Part shown: positions 8,175 through 18,612 of the stretch, one piece after another
How the letters are laid out: the number at the start of each line of letters is the position of its first letter
Position numbering within the stretch: the stretch's first letter is position 1
NCBI GenBank assembly: GCA_035685165.1
Contig: DASRBI010000017.1
Location: forward strand, 248,001-312,000
DNA from: DATFDN01 sp035685165
GTDB lineage: Bacteria; Pseudomonadota; Alphaproteobacteria; Acetobacterales; Acetobacteraceae
Length of the DNA: 64,000 bases
Direction: 5' to 3'
The notes under the pieces: generated by a model
What the model saw: the letters and a program-made list of their open reading frames with translations, nothing else
The model's database searches: none
What the model was told of the DNA's origin: nothing
Made by a program: the position numbers and the translations under genes

Positions 8175-8839
8175 CGGTCGGCGAACGCGACCTCCGCCAC
8201 TGGGCGGCGCGTCAGCGGTCCGTATTTGTCACGCGGAAAGCCGACCGGCATCAGCGCGAAGGTGGACACGTCGTCCGGCAGCCCGAGGATCGCCCGCGCA
8301 TCTTCCTCGTAAAGAATGTGGTTGGTGGTGATTAGCGTGCCGAGGCCGAGCGCGCGGCAGGCGAGGATGATGTTCTGCATCGCCGGATAGATGCTCGCGC
8401 CGCGTATCCGCTCCTGATAGGCGAGATGCGCGTGGTAGCGGGCGGCCACGTTCTGCGGCAGGGCTTCGCGCGGCGGCATGTCGCGCGCCTTGAGGCACGG
8501 CACCAGCAGCACCGGGGCCTCGCCGAGATGGTCCCAAAGATAGCTGCCCGCCGCCATGAACCGCTGATACTGCGCCTCGGTGAGGTGCGCCGGGCGCCCG
8601 CGCGCCGCGTAGATCTCCGCGATCTCGTCAGCGGCCTTGCGGTACACCGCGCCGAGCGCGCGGCGTTGTTCCGCGTCGCGCACCACGATGAAAATCCAGT
8701 TCTGCGCGTTGCCGGCCGAGGGCGCCTGCGTCGCCGCCTCCAGAACGCGGTCAAGAAGCGCCTCGGGCACCGGATCGGGCTTCAGGCGGCGCAGCGCGCG
8801 GGCGGTGTATATCGCCTCGAACAGCCCGACTTCGCTCAT
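8150..8839 (-). CDS. Nitroreductase family FMN enzyme
   Basis: A 229-residue nitroreductase. The FMN-binding start is AIYTARALRRLKPDPVP followed by ATQAPSAGNAQNW, and the later QNIILACRALGLGT is the other family signature. These are usually homodimeric NAD(P)H:FMN reductases acting on nitro compounds, quinones or enones; the natural substrate is unknown. Its ATG overlaps the stop of the upstream CoA-transferase as ATGA, and its 3' end overlaps chrA by 25 bases, so it sits inside one translationally coupled operon. Confidence 0.9.
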   Translation of the reverse strand: MSEVGLFEAIYTARALRRLKPDPVPEALLDRVLEAATQAPSAGNAQNWIFIVVRDAEQRRALGAVYRKAADEIAEIYAARGRPAHLTEAQYQRFMAAGSYLWDHLGEAPVLLVPCLKARDMPPREALPQNVAARYHAHLAYQERIRGASIYPAMQNIILACRALGLGTLITTNHILYEEDARAILGLPDDVSTFALMPVGFPRDKYGPLTRRPVAEVAFADRWGTPWPS

Positions 8840-9960
8840 GCGGCGAATTCCGCGCGGATTGCCGCCGAATGCTCGCCGATCGCCGGCACCGGCCCGAGCG
8901 CGCGCGGCCCGTCGCTCGTCAGCACCGGCGGCGCCGCGATCGCGACCGCGCCGTTCGGCGTGCCCACTTCCGTGCGCCGCAGCGCCGGATGCTTCGCGAG
9001 CGCCGCCAAGTCATTGACGAACCCGAAGGCGGTGTTGGCGGTGCGGAGCTTCGCCGCAGCCTGCGCGCGATCGAGCTTCGCGAACGCGGCCGCGACATGG
9101 GCGTCCACCGCCGGCCGATTCGCCACCCGGATCACGTTCGTCTCGAACCCCGCGCGCCGCGGCAGGTCCGGCTCTTCCAGGAAGTGGCGGCAGAAATCGG
9201 CCCATTCCCGCTCGTTCTGAATCGAGATCAGCACCAGTGTGCCGTCCACCAGGGCGAACGCGCCGTACGGGCAAATGGAGGGATGCGCGAGCCCCATGCG
9301 CGGCGGCTGCTTGCCGGTTCCCTCGAAGTAAAGCAGCGGCACGTTCATCCAGTCCGCCATGCCGTCGAACAGGCTGACGGAGAGGCCCTTGCCGCGCCCG
9401 GTGATGCCGCGCTCGATCAGCGCCTCCAAGACGCCCGCATGGGCCGCCATGCCGGCGGCGATGTCGCAGGCGGAGACGCCGACCCGGCCCGGCCCCTCCG
9501 GCCGCCCCGTCACCATCGCGAGCCCGGATTCCGCCTGCACCAGTAGGTCGTACGCCTTCATGGTCGCGTACTCGCCGCTTTCGCCGTAGCCGGAAATATC
9601 GACCGTGATCAGCCGGGGATAGCGTTCGCGCAGCTCCGCCGAGCCGAAGCCCGCGCGCTTCGCCGCGCCGGGCGCGAGGTTCTGGATAAACACGTCGGCA
9701 CGGGCGAGAATGCGGTGCAGCAGCGCCGCATCGTCGGGATTCTTGATATCCGCGACGAGGCTCTGCTTGCCGCGGTTGAGCCAAACGAAATAGGTCGACT
9801 GCCCGCGCGCCGCGGTGTCGTAGCCGCGCGCGAAATCGCCTTCGGGCCGTTCGAGCTTGATCACCCGCGCGCCCGCGTCCGCCAGCCGCGAGCTGGCATA
9901 GGGCGCGGCCACCGCCTGTTCGAGCGAAAGAACGAGCAAGCCCTCGAGAGGCCGGCGCAT
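8836..9960 (-). CDS. Class III CoA-transferase (CaiB/BaiF family)
   Basis: A 374-residue family III CoA-transferase. It opens with PLEGLLVLSLEQAVAAPYAS, has the VIKLERPEGDFAR motif and NRGKQSL, and the catalytic Asp is seen in KAYDLLVQAESG. The enzyme moves CoA between carboxylic acids through an aspartyl intermediate; the acids cannot be named. The ATG at 9960 shares one base with the stop of the upstream luciferase-like gene (TGATG), and its stop overlaps the nitroreductase start (ATGA). This suggests a shared catabolic pathway for an organic acid. Confidence 0.92.
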   Translation of the reverse strand: MRRPLEGLLVLSLEQAVAAPYASSRLADAGARVIKLERPEGDFARGYDTAARGQSTYFVWLNRGKQSLVADIKNPDDAALLHRILARADVFIQNLAPGAAKRAGFGSAELRERYPRLITVDISGYGESGEYATMKAYDLLVQAESGLAMVTGRPEGPGRVGVSACDIAAGMAAHAGVLEALIERGITGRGKGLSVSLFDGMADWMNVPLLYFEGTGKQPPRMGLAHPSICPYGAFALVDGTLVLISIQNEREWADFCRHFLEEPDLPRRAGFETNVIRVANRPAVDAHVAAAFAKLDRAQAAAKLRTANTAFGFVNDLAALAKHPALRRTEVGTPNGAVAIAAPPVLTSDGPRALGPVPAIGEHSAAIRAEFAA

Positions 9961-10976
9961 CACGCCCCCGCCCGCGCGACCAGCGGGAACACCTGCTCGG
10001 CGAGCCGGTGCATCTGCTCCGTCGCTTCCGCGTGCGACATGCCGGCGAGATGCACGCCCGCGCAGAGCCAGGTGGCGCCGAACCTCCGGCGCAAGGCGAC
10101 AATCTGCTCGGCCACCTGGTCGGGCGAACCGAGCAGGAAGCGATCCGCCGCCAAGTCCTCGAAGTTGCGGTCGAAATGGTCTTGCGAGGGCATCACCTTG
10201 TCCTGGCCCCAGGAATGATAGGCCGCGTATTTGGCGGCGAGCGGCGGTCCCGCGCGGCGCATCGCCTCTTCCCACGTGTCGGCGACAAACACCTCGCGGA
10301 TGATCGGCAAATCCGCCGGAAACGGCTTGCCGTTCTTCTCGAGCGCGCGCTTGTAGAGATCGAGCTGCTGATCGAGCGTGGTGAAGGTGCCGTGCGGCGG
10401 TATGAACCAGGCATCGGCCATGCGCGCCGCGCGCCTGATGCCGACTTCCGCATTCGCGCCGATCCAGATCGGCGGCATCGGTTTCTGCACAGGGCTTACC
10501 GAGCAGCTCGCCGCGTCGAGCTCGAAATGCGAGCCTTTCATGGTCACGCTCGGCTCCGTCCAGAGCCGCTTCACGGCGTCCAGGTTCTCTTCGAAGCGGC
10601 GCCCGGCCTCCTTGTAGGAGGTGCCGAACGACTTGAACTCGACCTCGCGGTAGCCGACGCCGGCGCCGAAGATCAGCTTGCCCTCGCTCATCACATCGAG
10701 CGAGGCGAGCTGTTCGGCGATGTCGAGCGGCTTCTGCATCGGCAGCAGCACGACGCTCGTGATCAGCCTGAGCCGCGGCGCAAGTGCGGCGGCCTGCGCC
10801 AGAAAGGGCACTTGGCTCACCATCTGCAACGGCGCGGTGCTGTAGTGCGCGGCGCGGCCGACCGCATCGAACCCGAGCGTCTCGGCCGTCTTCACCAGCG
10901 CCAGATCGTCGCGGTGCCGGGCAACGATGTCGTCCTCGGCCTGGTGCTGGCCGCGCATCAGCAGTGCGTATTTCAT
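9960..10976 (-). CDS. LLM-class flavin-dependent oxidoreductase (bacterial luciferase-like)
   Basis: A 338-residue luciferase-like monooxygenase/F420-type oxidoreductase. The TIM-barrel signatures are LVKTAETLGFDAVG, LRLITSVVLLPMQKPLDIAEQLASLD, FGAGVGYREVEF and RRFEENLDAVKRLW. The C-terminal part has GSPDQVAEQI. Members use reduced FMN or F420 and often oxygenate small substrates. It is coupled to the CoA-transferase by a TGATG overlap. Cofactor choice cannot be decided by eye; FMNH2 supplied by the nearby nitroreductase would be a sensible pairing but is inference. Confidence 0.9.
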   Translation of the reverse strand: MKYALLMRGQHQAEDDIVARHRDDLALVKTAETLGFDAVGRAAHYSTAPLQMVSQVPFLAQAAALAPRLRLITSVVLLPMQKPLDIAEQLASLDVMSEGKLIFGAGVGYREVEFKSFGTSYKEAGRRFEENLDAVKRLWTEPSVTMKGSHFELDAASCSVSPVQKPMPPIWIGANAEVGIRRAARMADAWFIPPHGTFTTLDQQLDLYKRALEKNGKPFPADLPIIREVFVADTWEEAMRRAGPPLAAKYAAYHSWGQDKVMPSQDHFDRNFEDLAADRFLLGSPDQVAEQIVALRRRFGATWLCAGVHLAGMSHAEATEQMHRLAEQVFPLVARAGA

Positions 10977-11350
10977 CGGCGCGTCCCCGTTCGTTTAACG
11001 TCATGCGCGTCTCGCGTGCGCGCGTGTGAACAAGCTCGAAGCTCGGGCGGCGCGGATTCGGTGGAACGGTCCTTCGAGAGCGCGAGGCCGCCGGCGTCGA
11101 TCGATACCTGCCCGCGCCGTTGGTCGATCGCGCTGGCGAGCACGGTCACGGTAATGTCCTCCATGAAGTGCGCCCCGATCTCCGCCGGAAGAAGATCGCC
11201 GAACATGTAAACACCGGCGCGGACCTCTGTGATGACCGCGAGATCGGCACGCCGTGCCGGGCGGGCGTCGCCGCCATGCGGGCGGGATTGCCGCGCAGGA
11301 TCGCCCCGGTCGAGCACGAGGCTGGGGGTGAGAAGGTCATTCAGGTCCAT
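10973..11350 (-). pseudogene. Broken DSD1-family PLP enzyme (D-threonine aldolase / D-serine dehydratase type)
   Basis: The start LNDLLTPSLVLDRG is the normal N-terminus of this fold-III PLP family. An extra base near 11304-11308 then shifts the frame: the neighbouring frame continues AILRGNPARMAATPARHGV. About 180-190 codons are missing, and the original frame resumes with VITEVRAGVYMFGDL and VSIDAGGLALSKDRST, which in intact proteins lies past residue 200. After that the C-terminus is lost. So there is one frameshift, a large internal deletion and a missing end. It lies between the threonine-synthase-like gene and the LLM gene, whose start its random stop overlaps. Confidence 0.75.
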
Positions 11351-11356
11351 GCGGCG

Positions 11357-12484
11357 CTATAGCGCGATACCTAGCAGGGAAGCGATGGCGGCGGTCGCCT
11401 TCAGGCCGCTGCCGGTCAGCACGAGCACGGTCGTTTGCTCGGGCGTGACGGTGCCCGCTTCGAGCAGGCGCTGGAAGGCGGCGAGCACCTGCGCGGATGT
11501 CGGTTCCACGTAGAGGCCGATGCGGGCGAGCGCGAACAGCGCCTGTTTGATCTCCTCTTCGGTCAGCATCACCGCGCCGCCGCCGGTTTCGCGCAGCACG
11601 CCGAGGACTTCCGGCAAGCGGATGGGCTGCGCGATCGCCGTGCCCTCGGCGATGGTGGGGCGGATCTCGGGCGCGGCGGGCGCGCCGGCGAGGAACGAGG
11701 CGGCGATCGGCGCGCAATTGGCGGGCTGGGCGGCGAAGATGCGTGGCAGCGCGGTGATCTCGCCCGCGCGTAGGAGCTCGGAGAAGCCGATCTCGCAGCC
11801 GAGCACGTTCGATCCCGCCCCGCAGGGGACGATGACGTTGTCGGGCGCGGCGAAGCCGAGATCCTCCCACAGTTCGTAGGCGAGCGTCTTGGTGCCCTGG
11901 AGAAAGAACGGATGCCAGTTATGGCTGGCGTAAAACACGTGCGCGGCGCGGCGCACCGCCTCGTCGGCCGTGTCTTGGCGAGAGCCGGGGACGAGGACTA
12001 CCTCGGCGCCGTGTGCGCGCATCTGCACGGTCTTGGCGGGGCTCGTGGCGGCGGGGGCGAGGATGGTCGCGCGCATCCCGGCGGCGGCGGCATAGGCCGC
12101 GATGGCGGCGCCGCCGTTGCCGGAACTGTCCTCGAGCACCTCCGTGACACCCTGCTGGCGCAGGAGCGAGAGCATCACCGAAGCGCCGCGGTCCTTGAAG
12201 CTGCCGGTCGGCATCATCCAGTCGCATTTCAGCAGGGGCTCCGCGCCGTGCAGGCGACGGCGCAGCAGCGGCGTGCGGCCCTCGCCGAGCGTGACCGGAT
12301 CAGCGACCGGCAGCGGCAACGCGGCGTGGTAGCGCCAAAGGCCGGGGCTGGTGCTGTCGATGCGGTGGCGGCTGATGCCGGAGAGCGGCGTGAGCAGGAG
12401 CGGCGCGCCATCGTCGCCGCACCAGCGCGGGGCGGTAAGGTCGTAGGTCCGGCCGGAGCGCGGATCGAGATAAGACGGCGTCAT
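11357..12484 (-). CDS. Threonine synthase-like PLP-dependent enzyme
   Basis: A 375-residue fold-II PLP enzyme. The Schiff-base lysine is in MPTGSFKDRG, the phosphate-binding loop is SSGNGGAAIAAYAA, and PCGAGSNVLG and LVLTGSGLK fit threonine synthase. LGEGRTPLL is the usual substrate-side motif. It may act as threonine synthase (O-phosphohomoserine to threonine), but placement next to a broken D-amino-acid PLP gene and CoA-transferase genes leaves room for a related lyase activity. It is the first gene of the minus-strand cluster and is divergent from the FemAB-like gene at 12574. Confidence 0.8.
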   Translation of the reverse strand: MTPSYLDPRSGRTYDLTAPRWCGDDGAPLLLTPLSGISRHRIDSTSPGLWRYHAALPLPVADPVTLGEGRTPLLRRRLHGAEPLLKCDWMMPTGSFKDRGASVMLSLLRQQGVTEVLEDSSGNGGAAIAAYAAAAGMRATILAPAATSPAKTVQMRAHGAEVVLVPGSRQDTADEAVRRAAHVFYASHNWHPFFLQGTKTLAYELWEDLGFAAPDNVIVPCGAGSNVLGCEIGFSELLRAGEITALPRIFAAQPANCAPIAASFLAGAPAAPEIRPTIAEGTAIAQPIRLPEVLGVLRETGGGAVMLTEEEIKQALFALARIGLYVEPTSAQVLAAFQRLLEAGTVTPEQTTVLVLTGSGLKATAAIASLLGIAL

Positions 12485-12573
12485 CGGCGCTGGTTCCCCA
12501 CCGCAACAAGGTTTTCGCTTCGCGGGCCGCGTCGGCCGATGCTAATCCGCTCCGCCCTTCGGAAAGGATAGCG

Positions 12574-13605
12574 ATGGTCAAGGTGCGGGCGCTGGCGGAG
12601 AAGGACGAGCCGGCCTGGGACAAGTTCGTGCATGGCTCCCCGCTAGGCACCTTCTTCCATCTGAGCGCATGGCGGGGGCTGATCGAGCGCGTGTTCCGCC
12701 ATCGCACTTACTACGCCTTCGCCGAGCAGGATGGCGCGATCACGGGTGTGCTGCCGCTCGCGCATGTCCGCACCCGCCTGTTCGGCAACACGCTGATCTC
12801 GACGCCCTTCTGTGTCTATGGCGGCCCGATCGCGGCCGATGCGGAAAGCGCGCGGGCGCTGCAAGCCCATGCGGCGGGGCTGATGGAGCAGACCAGGGTC
12901 TCGGCGGTGGAATTCCGTTACCTGGGCGAAGCGGAGTGTCCCGGCTGGATCGAGCGGCCGCCGCTCTATGAGACCTTCCGCCGCCCCCTCGATGCCGACG
13001 ACGAGCGCAATATGAAGGCGATCCCGCGCAAGCAGCGCGCGGTGGTGCGGAAGGGCATCCAGAACGGGCTGCGCTCGGTGGTGCAGCACGAGGCCGGCAC
13101 GCTGTTTCGCGTCTATGCCGAGAGCGTGCGGAATCTCGGCACGCCGGTCTTTCCGCGGCGATGGTTCGCGGCGCTGCTCGAACGCTTCGGGCAGAACGCC
13201 GACGTGGTGACGGTGCTCGACGGCGAGGCGCCGATCGCCGCCGTGCTCAACTTCTATTTCCGCGACGAGGTGCTGCCCTATTACGGCGGCGGCACCGAGG
13301 CGGCGCGCCGGCGGGCGGGCAACGATTTCATGTATTGGGAGGTGATGCGGCTGGCGGCCGCGCGCGGCTGCAAGATGTTCGATTTCGGCCGCAGCAAGAT
13401 CGGCACCGGCTCGCACGCCTTCAAGCATAACTGGGGTTTTCCCGCGATGCCGCTGCACTATCATTACAAGCTTGCACGCGGCGCCGGGATTCCCGACCAG
13501 AACCCGCTCAACCCGAAATACCGCATCTTCATCGCGGCATGGCGACGGCTGCCGCTGCCGGTGGCCAATGTCCTGGGACCGATGATCGTGCGGGGCCTGG
13601 GATGA
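12574..13605 (+). CDS. FemAB-family GNAT-fold acyl/aminoacyl transferase-like protein
   Basis: A 343-residue FemAB-like protein, probably cytosolic. Typical features are the early WDKFV...GTFFHLSAWRGLIERVF, a central RKQRAVVRKG, and near the end NDFMYWEVMRLAAARGCKMFDFGRSK, matching FemAB-related proteins found near exopolysaccharide or PEP-CTERM loci. The biochemical role in such clusters is not settled; peptidyl or acyl transfer to envelope polymers is the family theme. GGAAAGG lies before the ATG. The Smr-domain gene follows 6 bases downstream, so the two are likely co-transcribed. No PEP-CTERM/exosortase gene is visible here. Confidence 0.8.
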   Translation: MVKVRALAEKDEPAWDKFVHGSPLGTFFHLSAWRGLIERVFRHRTYYAFAEQDGAITGVLPLAHVRTRLFGNTLISTPFCVYGGPIAADAESARALQAHAAGLMEQTRVSAVEFRYLGEAECPGWIERPPLYETFRRPLDADDERNMKAIPRKQRAVVRKGIQNGLRSVVQHEAGTLFRVYAESVRNLGTPVFPRRWFAALLERFGQNADVVTVLDGEAPIAAVLNFYFRDEVLPYYGGGTEAARRRAGNDFMYWEVMRLAAARGCKMFDFGRSKIGTGSHAFKHNWGFPAMPLHYHYKLARGAGIPDQNPLNPKYRIFIAAWRRLPLPVANVLGPMIVRGLG

Positions 13606-13611
13606 GGAACA

Positions 13612-14163
13612 ATGCTCGAACCCGTGTCCGACCGTGCCTCCTCCCGCGCCCGGCTCAGCGAGGCCGACCAGGCGGCCTGGGCCGCCTATGCGCGCGCGGT
13701 GCGGCCGCTTCCGGGCCGGGCGGCGCTGCACGGTCCCGCGCCCACCGCCGAGGTGCGGACGCAGCCGCCGCGCGCGGCGCCCTCGGTGTCCGGACGCAGG
13801 GAGGTTGCGGCCGGGCCGCGGGGCGGCATCAGTGTGGGCGCACAGCCGGCGGGGCTCGACGGGGCGAGCTGGCGGCGTTTCCGCAGCGGGCGGATGCCGG
13901 CCGGGCGGCGGCTCGATCTGCACGGCTTCACCGCGCAGCGGGCGTTCCTGGCCGTTGGCCAGTTCCTGCGGATCGCTCAGGCCGAGCACGTGCGCTGCGT
14001 CGAGATCGTCACCGGGCGCGGCGAGGGGGAGGGCGGCGTGCTGCGGCGCGAACTGCCGCTGTGGCTGAACCGCCCGGAGCTGCGCCCGCTCGTGCTGGCG
14101 GCCGCGCATCCGCATCCGGCCAACCCCGGGGCCGTGCGGGTGCTACTAAGCCGTGTCAAATAG
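13612..14163 (+). CDS. Smr/MutS2-domain protein
   Basis: A 183-residue protein with a disordered Ala/Pro/Arg-rich N-terminal half and a C-terminal Smr domain from about residue 95. The domain shows RRLDLHGFTAQRA (the LDLHG motif) and VEIVTGRG (the TGxG motif), which are the catalytic/nucleic-acid contact motifs of Smr nickases and ribosome-collision nucleases. Small stand-alone Smr proteins of this layout are common in alphaproteobacteria. It follows the FemAB-like gene closely. Whether it acts on DNA or RNA is not decidable from sequence. Confidence 0.85.
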   Translation: MLEPVSDRASSRARLSEADQAAWAAYARAVRPLPGRAALHGPAPTAEVRTQPPRAAPSVSGRREVAAGPRGGISVGAQPAGLDGASWRRFRSGRMPAGRRLDLHGFTAQRAFLAVGQFLRIAQAEHVRCVEIVTGRGEGEGGVLRRELPLWLNRPELRPLVLAAAHPHPANPGAVRVLLSRVK

Positions 14164-14234
14164 TGGTTTACACAGCTAAAAGATGCAGGGGTACCCGGAG
14201 GTTTATTGCCGCCACGGCGTAGATGCCGGACAAA

Positions 14235-14750
14235 CTAGATCGTGCGGGTACCGCGCGCGATGGCGGCGACGCCGGTGCGCGAGACTTCGGCCAGGCCGAG
14301 CGGGCGCATCAGGTCGGCGAAGGCGTCGAGCTTGTCGGTCGAGCCGGTCATCTCGAAGACGAAGCTCTCGGTGGTAGCGTCCACCACACGGGCGCGGAAG
14401 GCATCGGCCAGCCGCAGCGCCTCGGCGCGCTGCTCGCCGCGGCACACGACCTTGATGAGCGCCATCTCGCGCGCGACGTGCGGGCCTTCGCGCGTGAGGT
14501 CGGCGACGCGGTGCACCGGCACCAGCCGGTCGAGCTGCGCCTTAATCTGCTCGATCACCATCTCGGTGCCGGAGGTGACGATGTTGATACGCGAGCGTCC
14601 GCGCACATCATCGACCGGCGCGACCGTCAGGCTGTCGATGTTGTAGCCGCGGCCGGAAAACAGGCCGATCACGCGCGCGAGCACGCCCGCCTCGTTATCG
14701 ACGAGCACGGAGATGGTGGCGGTGCGGTAGGTGCTGGTATCAGGAGGCAT
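14235..14750 (-). CDS. ilvN: Acetolactate synthase small (regulatory) subunit
   Basis: A 171-residue IlvN/IlvH. The N-terminal ACT domain reads ISVLVDNEAGVLARVIGLFSGRGYNIDSL, followed by the second regulatory domain. It binds the large subunit, raises activity and gives feedback inhibition by valine. It lies 15 bases after ilvB on the same strand, the usual ilvBN pair for branched-chain amino-acid synthesis. No leader peptide or attenuator is evident upstream of the pair. Confidence 0.96.
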   Translation of the reverse strand: MPPDTSTYRTATISVLVDNEAGVLARVIGLFSGRGYNIDSLTVAPVDDVRGRSRINIVTSGTEMVIEQIKAQLDRLVPVHRVADLTREGPHVAREMALIKVVCRGEQRAEALRLADAFRARVVDATTESFVFEMTGSTDKLDAFADLMRPLGLAEVSRTGVAAIARGTRTI

Positions 14751-14765
14751 GGGGAATCACGGCCA

Positions 14766-16544
<1,779 letters not shown>

Positions 16545-16624
16545 CGCACATCCCTTCTGGTCTCGCCGGCTGAGATGGAAAGGCCGGCGCGAAGCCCCAC
16601 GCATAGGGCCGATGCTGCGATGCG

Positions 16625-17590
16625 TCAACGCGGCGAGCGAAGAAAATCGCGCATATCAGCCCAGAACTGTTCCGAAAGTTGCGCTGGAGCCTCGAAGCGG
16701 GACTTAATCGTAGTCGGCGTGACCCCGGGCGCGAGGGGCTGATGACGCAGCCAGGTGGCTTGACGCTTCGCATATCGAGCGGTGGCGAGGATCGCCCGTT
16801 GTGCGGCTTCTTCCAAGCCGATCTCTCCGCGCAGATGCGCCGCAAGCTCCGCCACGCCGTGCGCCCGCAGGACAGGCACCGCGGGGTCGAGGCCGAGGGA
16901 AAGCAAGGCGCGTACCTCCTCCACCGCGCCCGACTCCATCATGCGGCGGAAGCGGGCGGCGATGGCCGCGCGCAGCGCCGCGCGGGGCGGGTCGAGTGCG
17001 ACGGCGCGAAAGCGCCAGCCGGCGGCCGGCTGCGCCGGCTCGGCCTGCCATGCCGCGAGGCCGCGCCCGGTGCCGCACCAGACCTCCCAGGCGCGCGCGA
17101 GCCGCTGGCTGTCCGACGGACGCAGCGCTGCGGCGGTGGCCGGATCGGTCTCGGCGAGGCGCGCATGCAGGCCGGCGGGGCCGAGTTCGGCAAGCAGCGT
17201 CCGGGCTTCGGCGCGCGCCGCCGCCCCGGGCTCGGGAATCTCGGCCAGCCCGAACGTGAGGGCGCGCAGATAGAGGCCGGTGCCGCCGCACAGGATCGGC
17301 GCGCGGCCCTGCGCGCGCGCCGCCTCCATCGCCTCCAGCGCCGCCGCGCGCCACCACGCGGCGTTGGCGGGCTCCCACGCGGACCGGACGCCATAAAGCG
17401 CGTGCGGGGCGGCGGCCTCTTCGGCGGGCGTGGGCCGAGCAGTGAGCACGCGCAACTCGCGATAGAGCTGCATCGAGTCCGCGTTGATCACCACGCCGCC
17501 GACAGCCTGGGCGAGCAGCAGCGCGAGCGCGGATTTGCCGCTCGCGGTGGGGCCGAACAGGATCAGGGCGGGTGAGGCGGTTTCGGCCAT
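16625..17590 (-). CDS. miaA: tRNA dimethylallyltransferase MiaA
   Basis: About 321 residues from the ATG at 17590 (MAETAS); a start at 17611 would add seven. MiaA adds an isopentenyl group to A37 of tRNAs reading UNN codons. The P-loop is FGPTASGKSALA near residue 10, followed by INADSMQLYREL and CGGTGLYLRAL, and the C-terminal RYAKRQATWLRHQ tRNA-binding segment. All core motifs are present. It is divergent from serB, with 81 bases between the chosen starts, and 80 bases upstream of ilvB on the same strand. Confidence 0.95.
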   Translation of the reverse strand: MAETASPALILFGPTASGKSALALLLAQAVGGVVINADSMQLYRELRVLTARPTPAEEAAAPHALYGVRSAWEPANAAWWRAAALEAMEAARAQGRAPILCGGTGLYLRALTFGLAEIPEPGAAARAEARTLLAELGPAGLHARLAETDPATAAALRPSDSQRLARAWEVWCGTGRGLAAWQAEPAQPAAGWRFRAVALDPPRAALRAAIAARFRRMMESGAVEEVRALLSLGLDPAVPVLRAHGVAELAAHLRGEIGLEEAAQRAILATARYAKRQATWLRHQPLAPGVTPTTIKSRFEAPAQLSEQFWADMRDFLRSPR

Positions 17591-17671
17591 CGCGCACGCT
17601 GCTAGCGGCAAGCGCGCGAGGCGTCACTCTTATGGTTTGTGTCCGCCGCGCGGCGCTGGCATGTACCGCGT

Positions 17672-18556
17672 ATGGCTTGGGTTCTCACGCTGATCGCGGC
17701 GCGCCCGCCGCTCGATCCCGATCTGGTCGCGCGCGTGCGCGAGGGCGTGCGCGGCGGAGGGCCGGACGTGCTGGCGGAAGGAGAGGCGGTTGACATCCCG
17801 CTCGATGCGCCGCCGCCGATGCGCGATGTCGCCTCGATCCTGGCGGGCGCGGCGGTAGATGCCATCCCCGTGCCCGCGGCGGGCCGGCGCAAGCGGCTGC
17901 TGCTGGCCGACATGGACAGCACGATCGTCACCGGCGAGACGCTGGACGAGCTCGCGGCCTTCGCCGGGCTCAAAGAGCGGATCGCCGCCATCACCAGGCG
18001 AAGCATGAACGGCGAGATCGATTTCGCCGATGCGCTGCGCGAGCGGGTGGGGATGCTGCGCGGATTGAAGCTGACCGCGCTCGAAAAGACATGGCGGCAA
18101 GTGCGGCTGACCGAGGGCGCACGCGAACTGGTGGCGACGATGCGCGCGCACGGCGCGGTGTGCGCGCTGGTTTCCGGCGGCTTCACCTATTTCACCGCGC
18201 GGGTTGCCGCGCGCGCCGGGTTCGACGCGCATTTCGCCAACACGCTTCTCGACGATGGCACAGCGCTAACGGGAGAAGTCGGCGAGCCAATTTTGGATCG
18301 CGACGCCAAGCTCAAGACCCTGCTCGCGCTCCGCACCGAGCACGGGCTGGCGGCTGAGGAGACGATGGCGGTGGGCGACGGCGCGAACGACCTCGACATG
18401 CTGCGCGCCGCTGGTCTCGGTGTTGCGTTCCACGCCAAGCCGATCGTCGCCGCCGAGGCGCGGGCGCGGGTGACTCACGGCAATCTCCGGGCGCTGCTGT
18501 TCGCGCAGGGGTATCGGGCGGGGGAGATTGTGCGACCCCCCGGCGTCGGTGAATGA
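17672..18556 (+). CDS. serB: Phosphoserine phosphatase SerB
   Basis: A 294-residue HAD-family phosphatase for the last step of serine synthesis. Motif I is LLLADMDSTIV (nucleophile and acid Asp), motif II is ALVSGGFTYF, and motif IV is AVGDGANDLDML; all catalytic residues are present. The N-terminal 80 residues are the ACT-like region typical of longer SerB. The ATG at 17672 (MAWVLTLIAARPPLD) gives the family-like N-terminus; a GTG at 17639 would add 11 unlikely residues. Confidence 0.95.
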   Translation: MAWVLTLIAARPPLDPDLVARVREGVRGGGPDVLAEGEAVDIPLDAPPPMRDVASILAGAAVDAIPVPAAGRRKRLLLADMDSTIVTGETLDELAAFAGLKERIAAITRRSMNGEIDFADALRERVGMLRGLKLTALEKTWRQVRLTEGARELVATMRAHGAVCALVSGGFTYFTARVAARAGFDAHFANTLLDDGTALTGEVGEPILDRDAKLKTLLALRTEHGLAAEETMAVGDGANDLDMLRAAGLGVAFHAKPIVAAEARARVTHGNLRALLFAQGYRAGEIVRPPGVGE

Positions 18557-18612
18557 GCGGCGCGAAGCCGCGTATGCGCGCGGCCTGCCCGGGCTCCCGG
18601 AGTTCAACCCGC

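Noticed and set aside
7197..8312. 371-residue plus-strand frame rich in Arg, Gln and His
   Set aside because: It is antisense to chrA and the nitroreductase gene; composition is that of a reverse-frame shadow in GC-rich DNA, with no motif.
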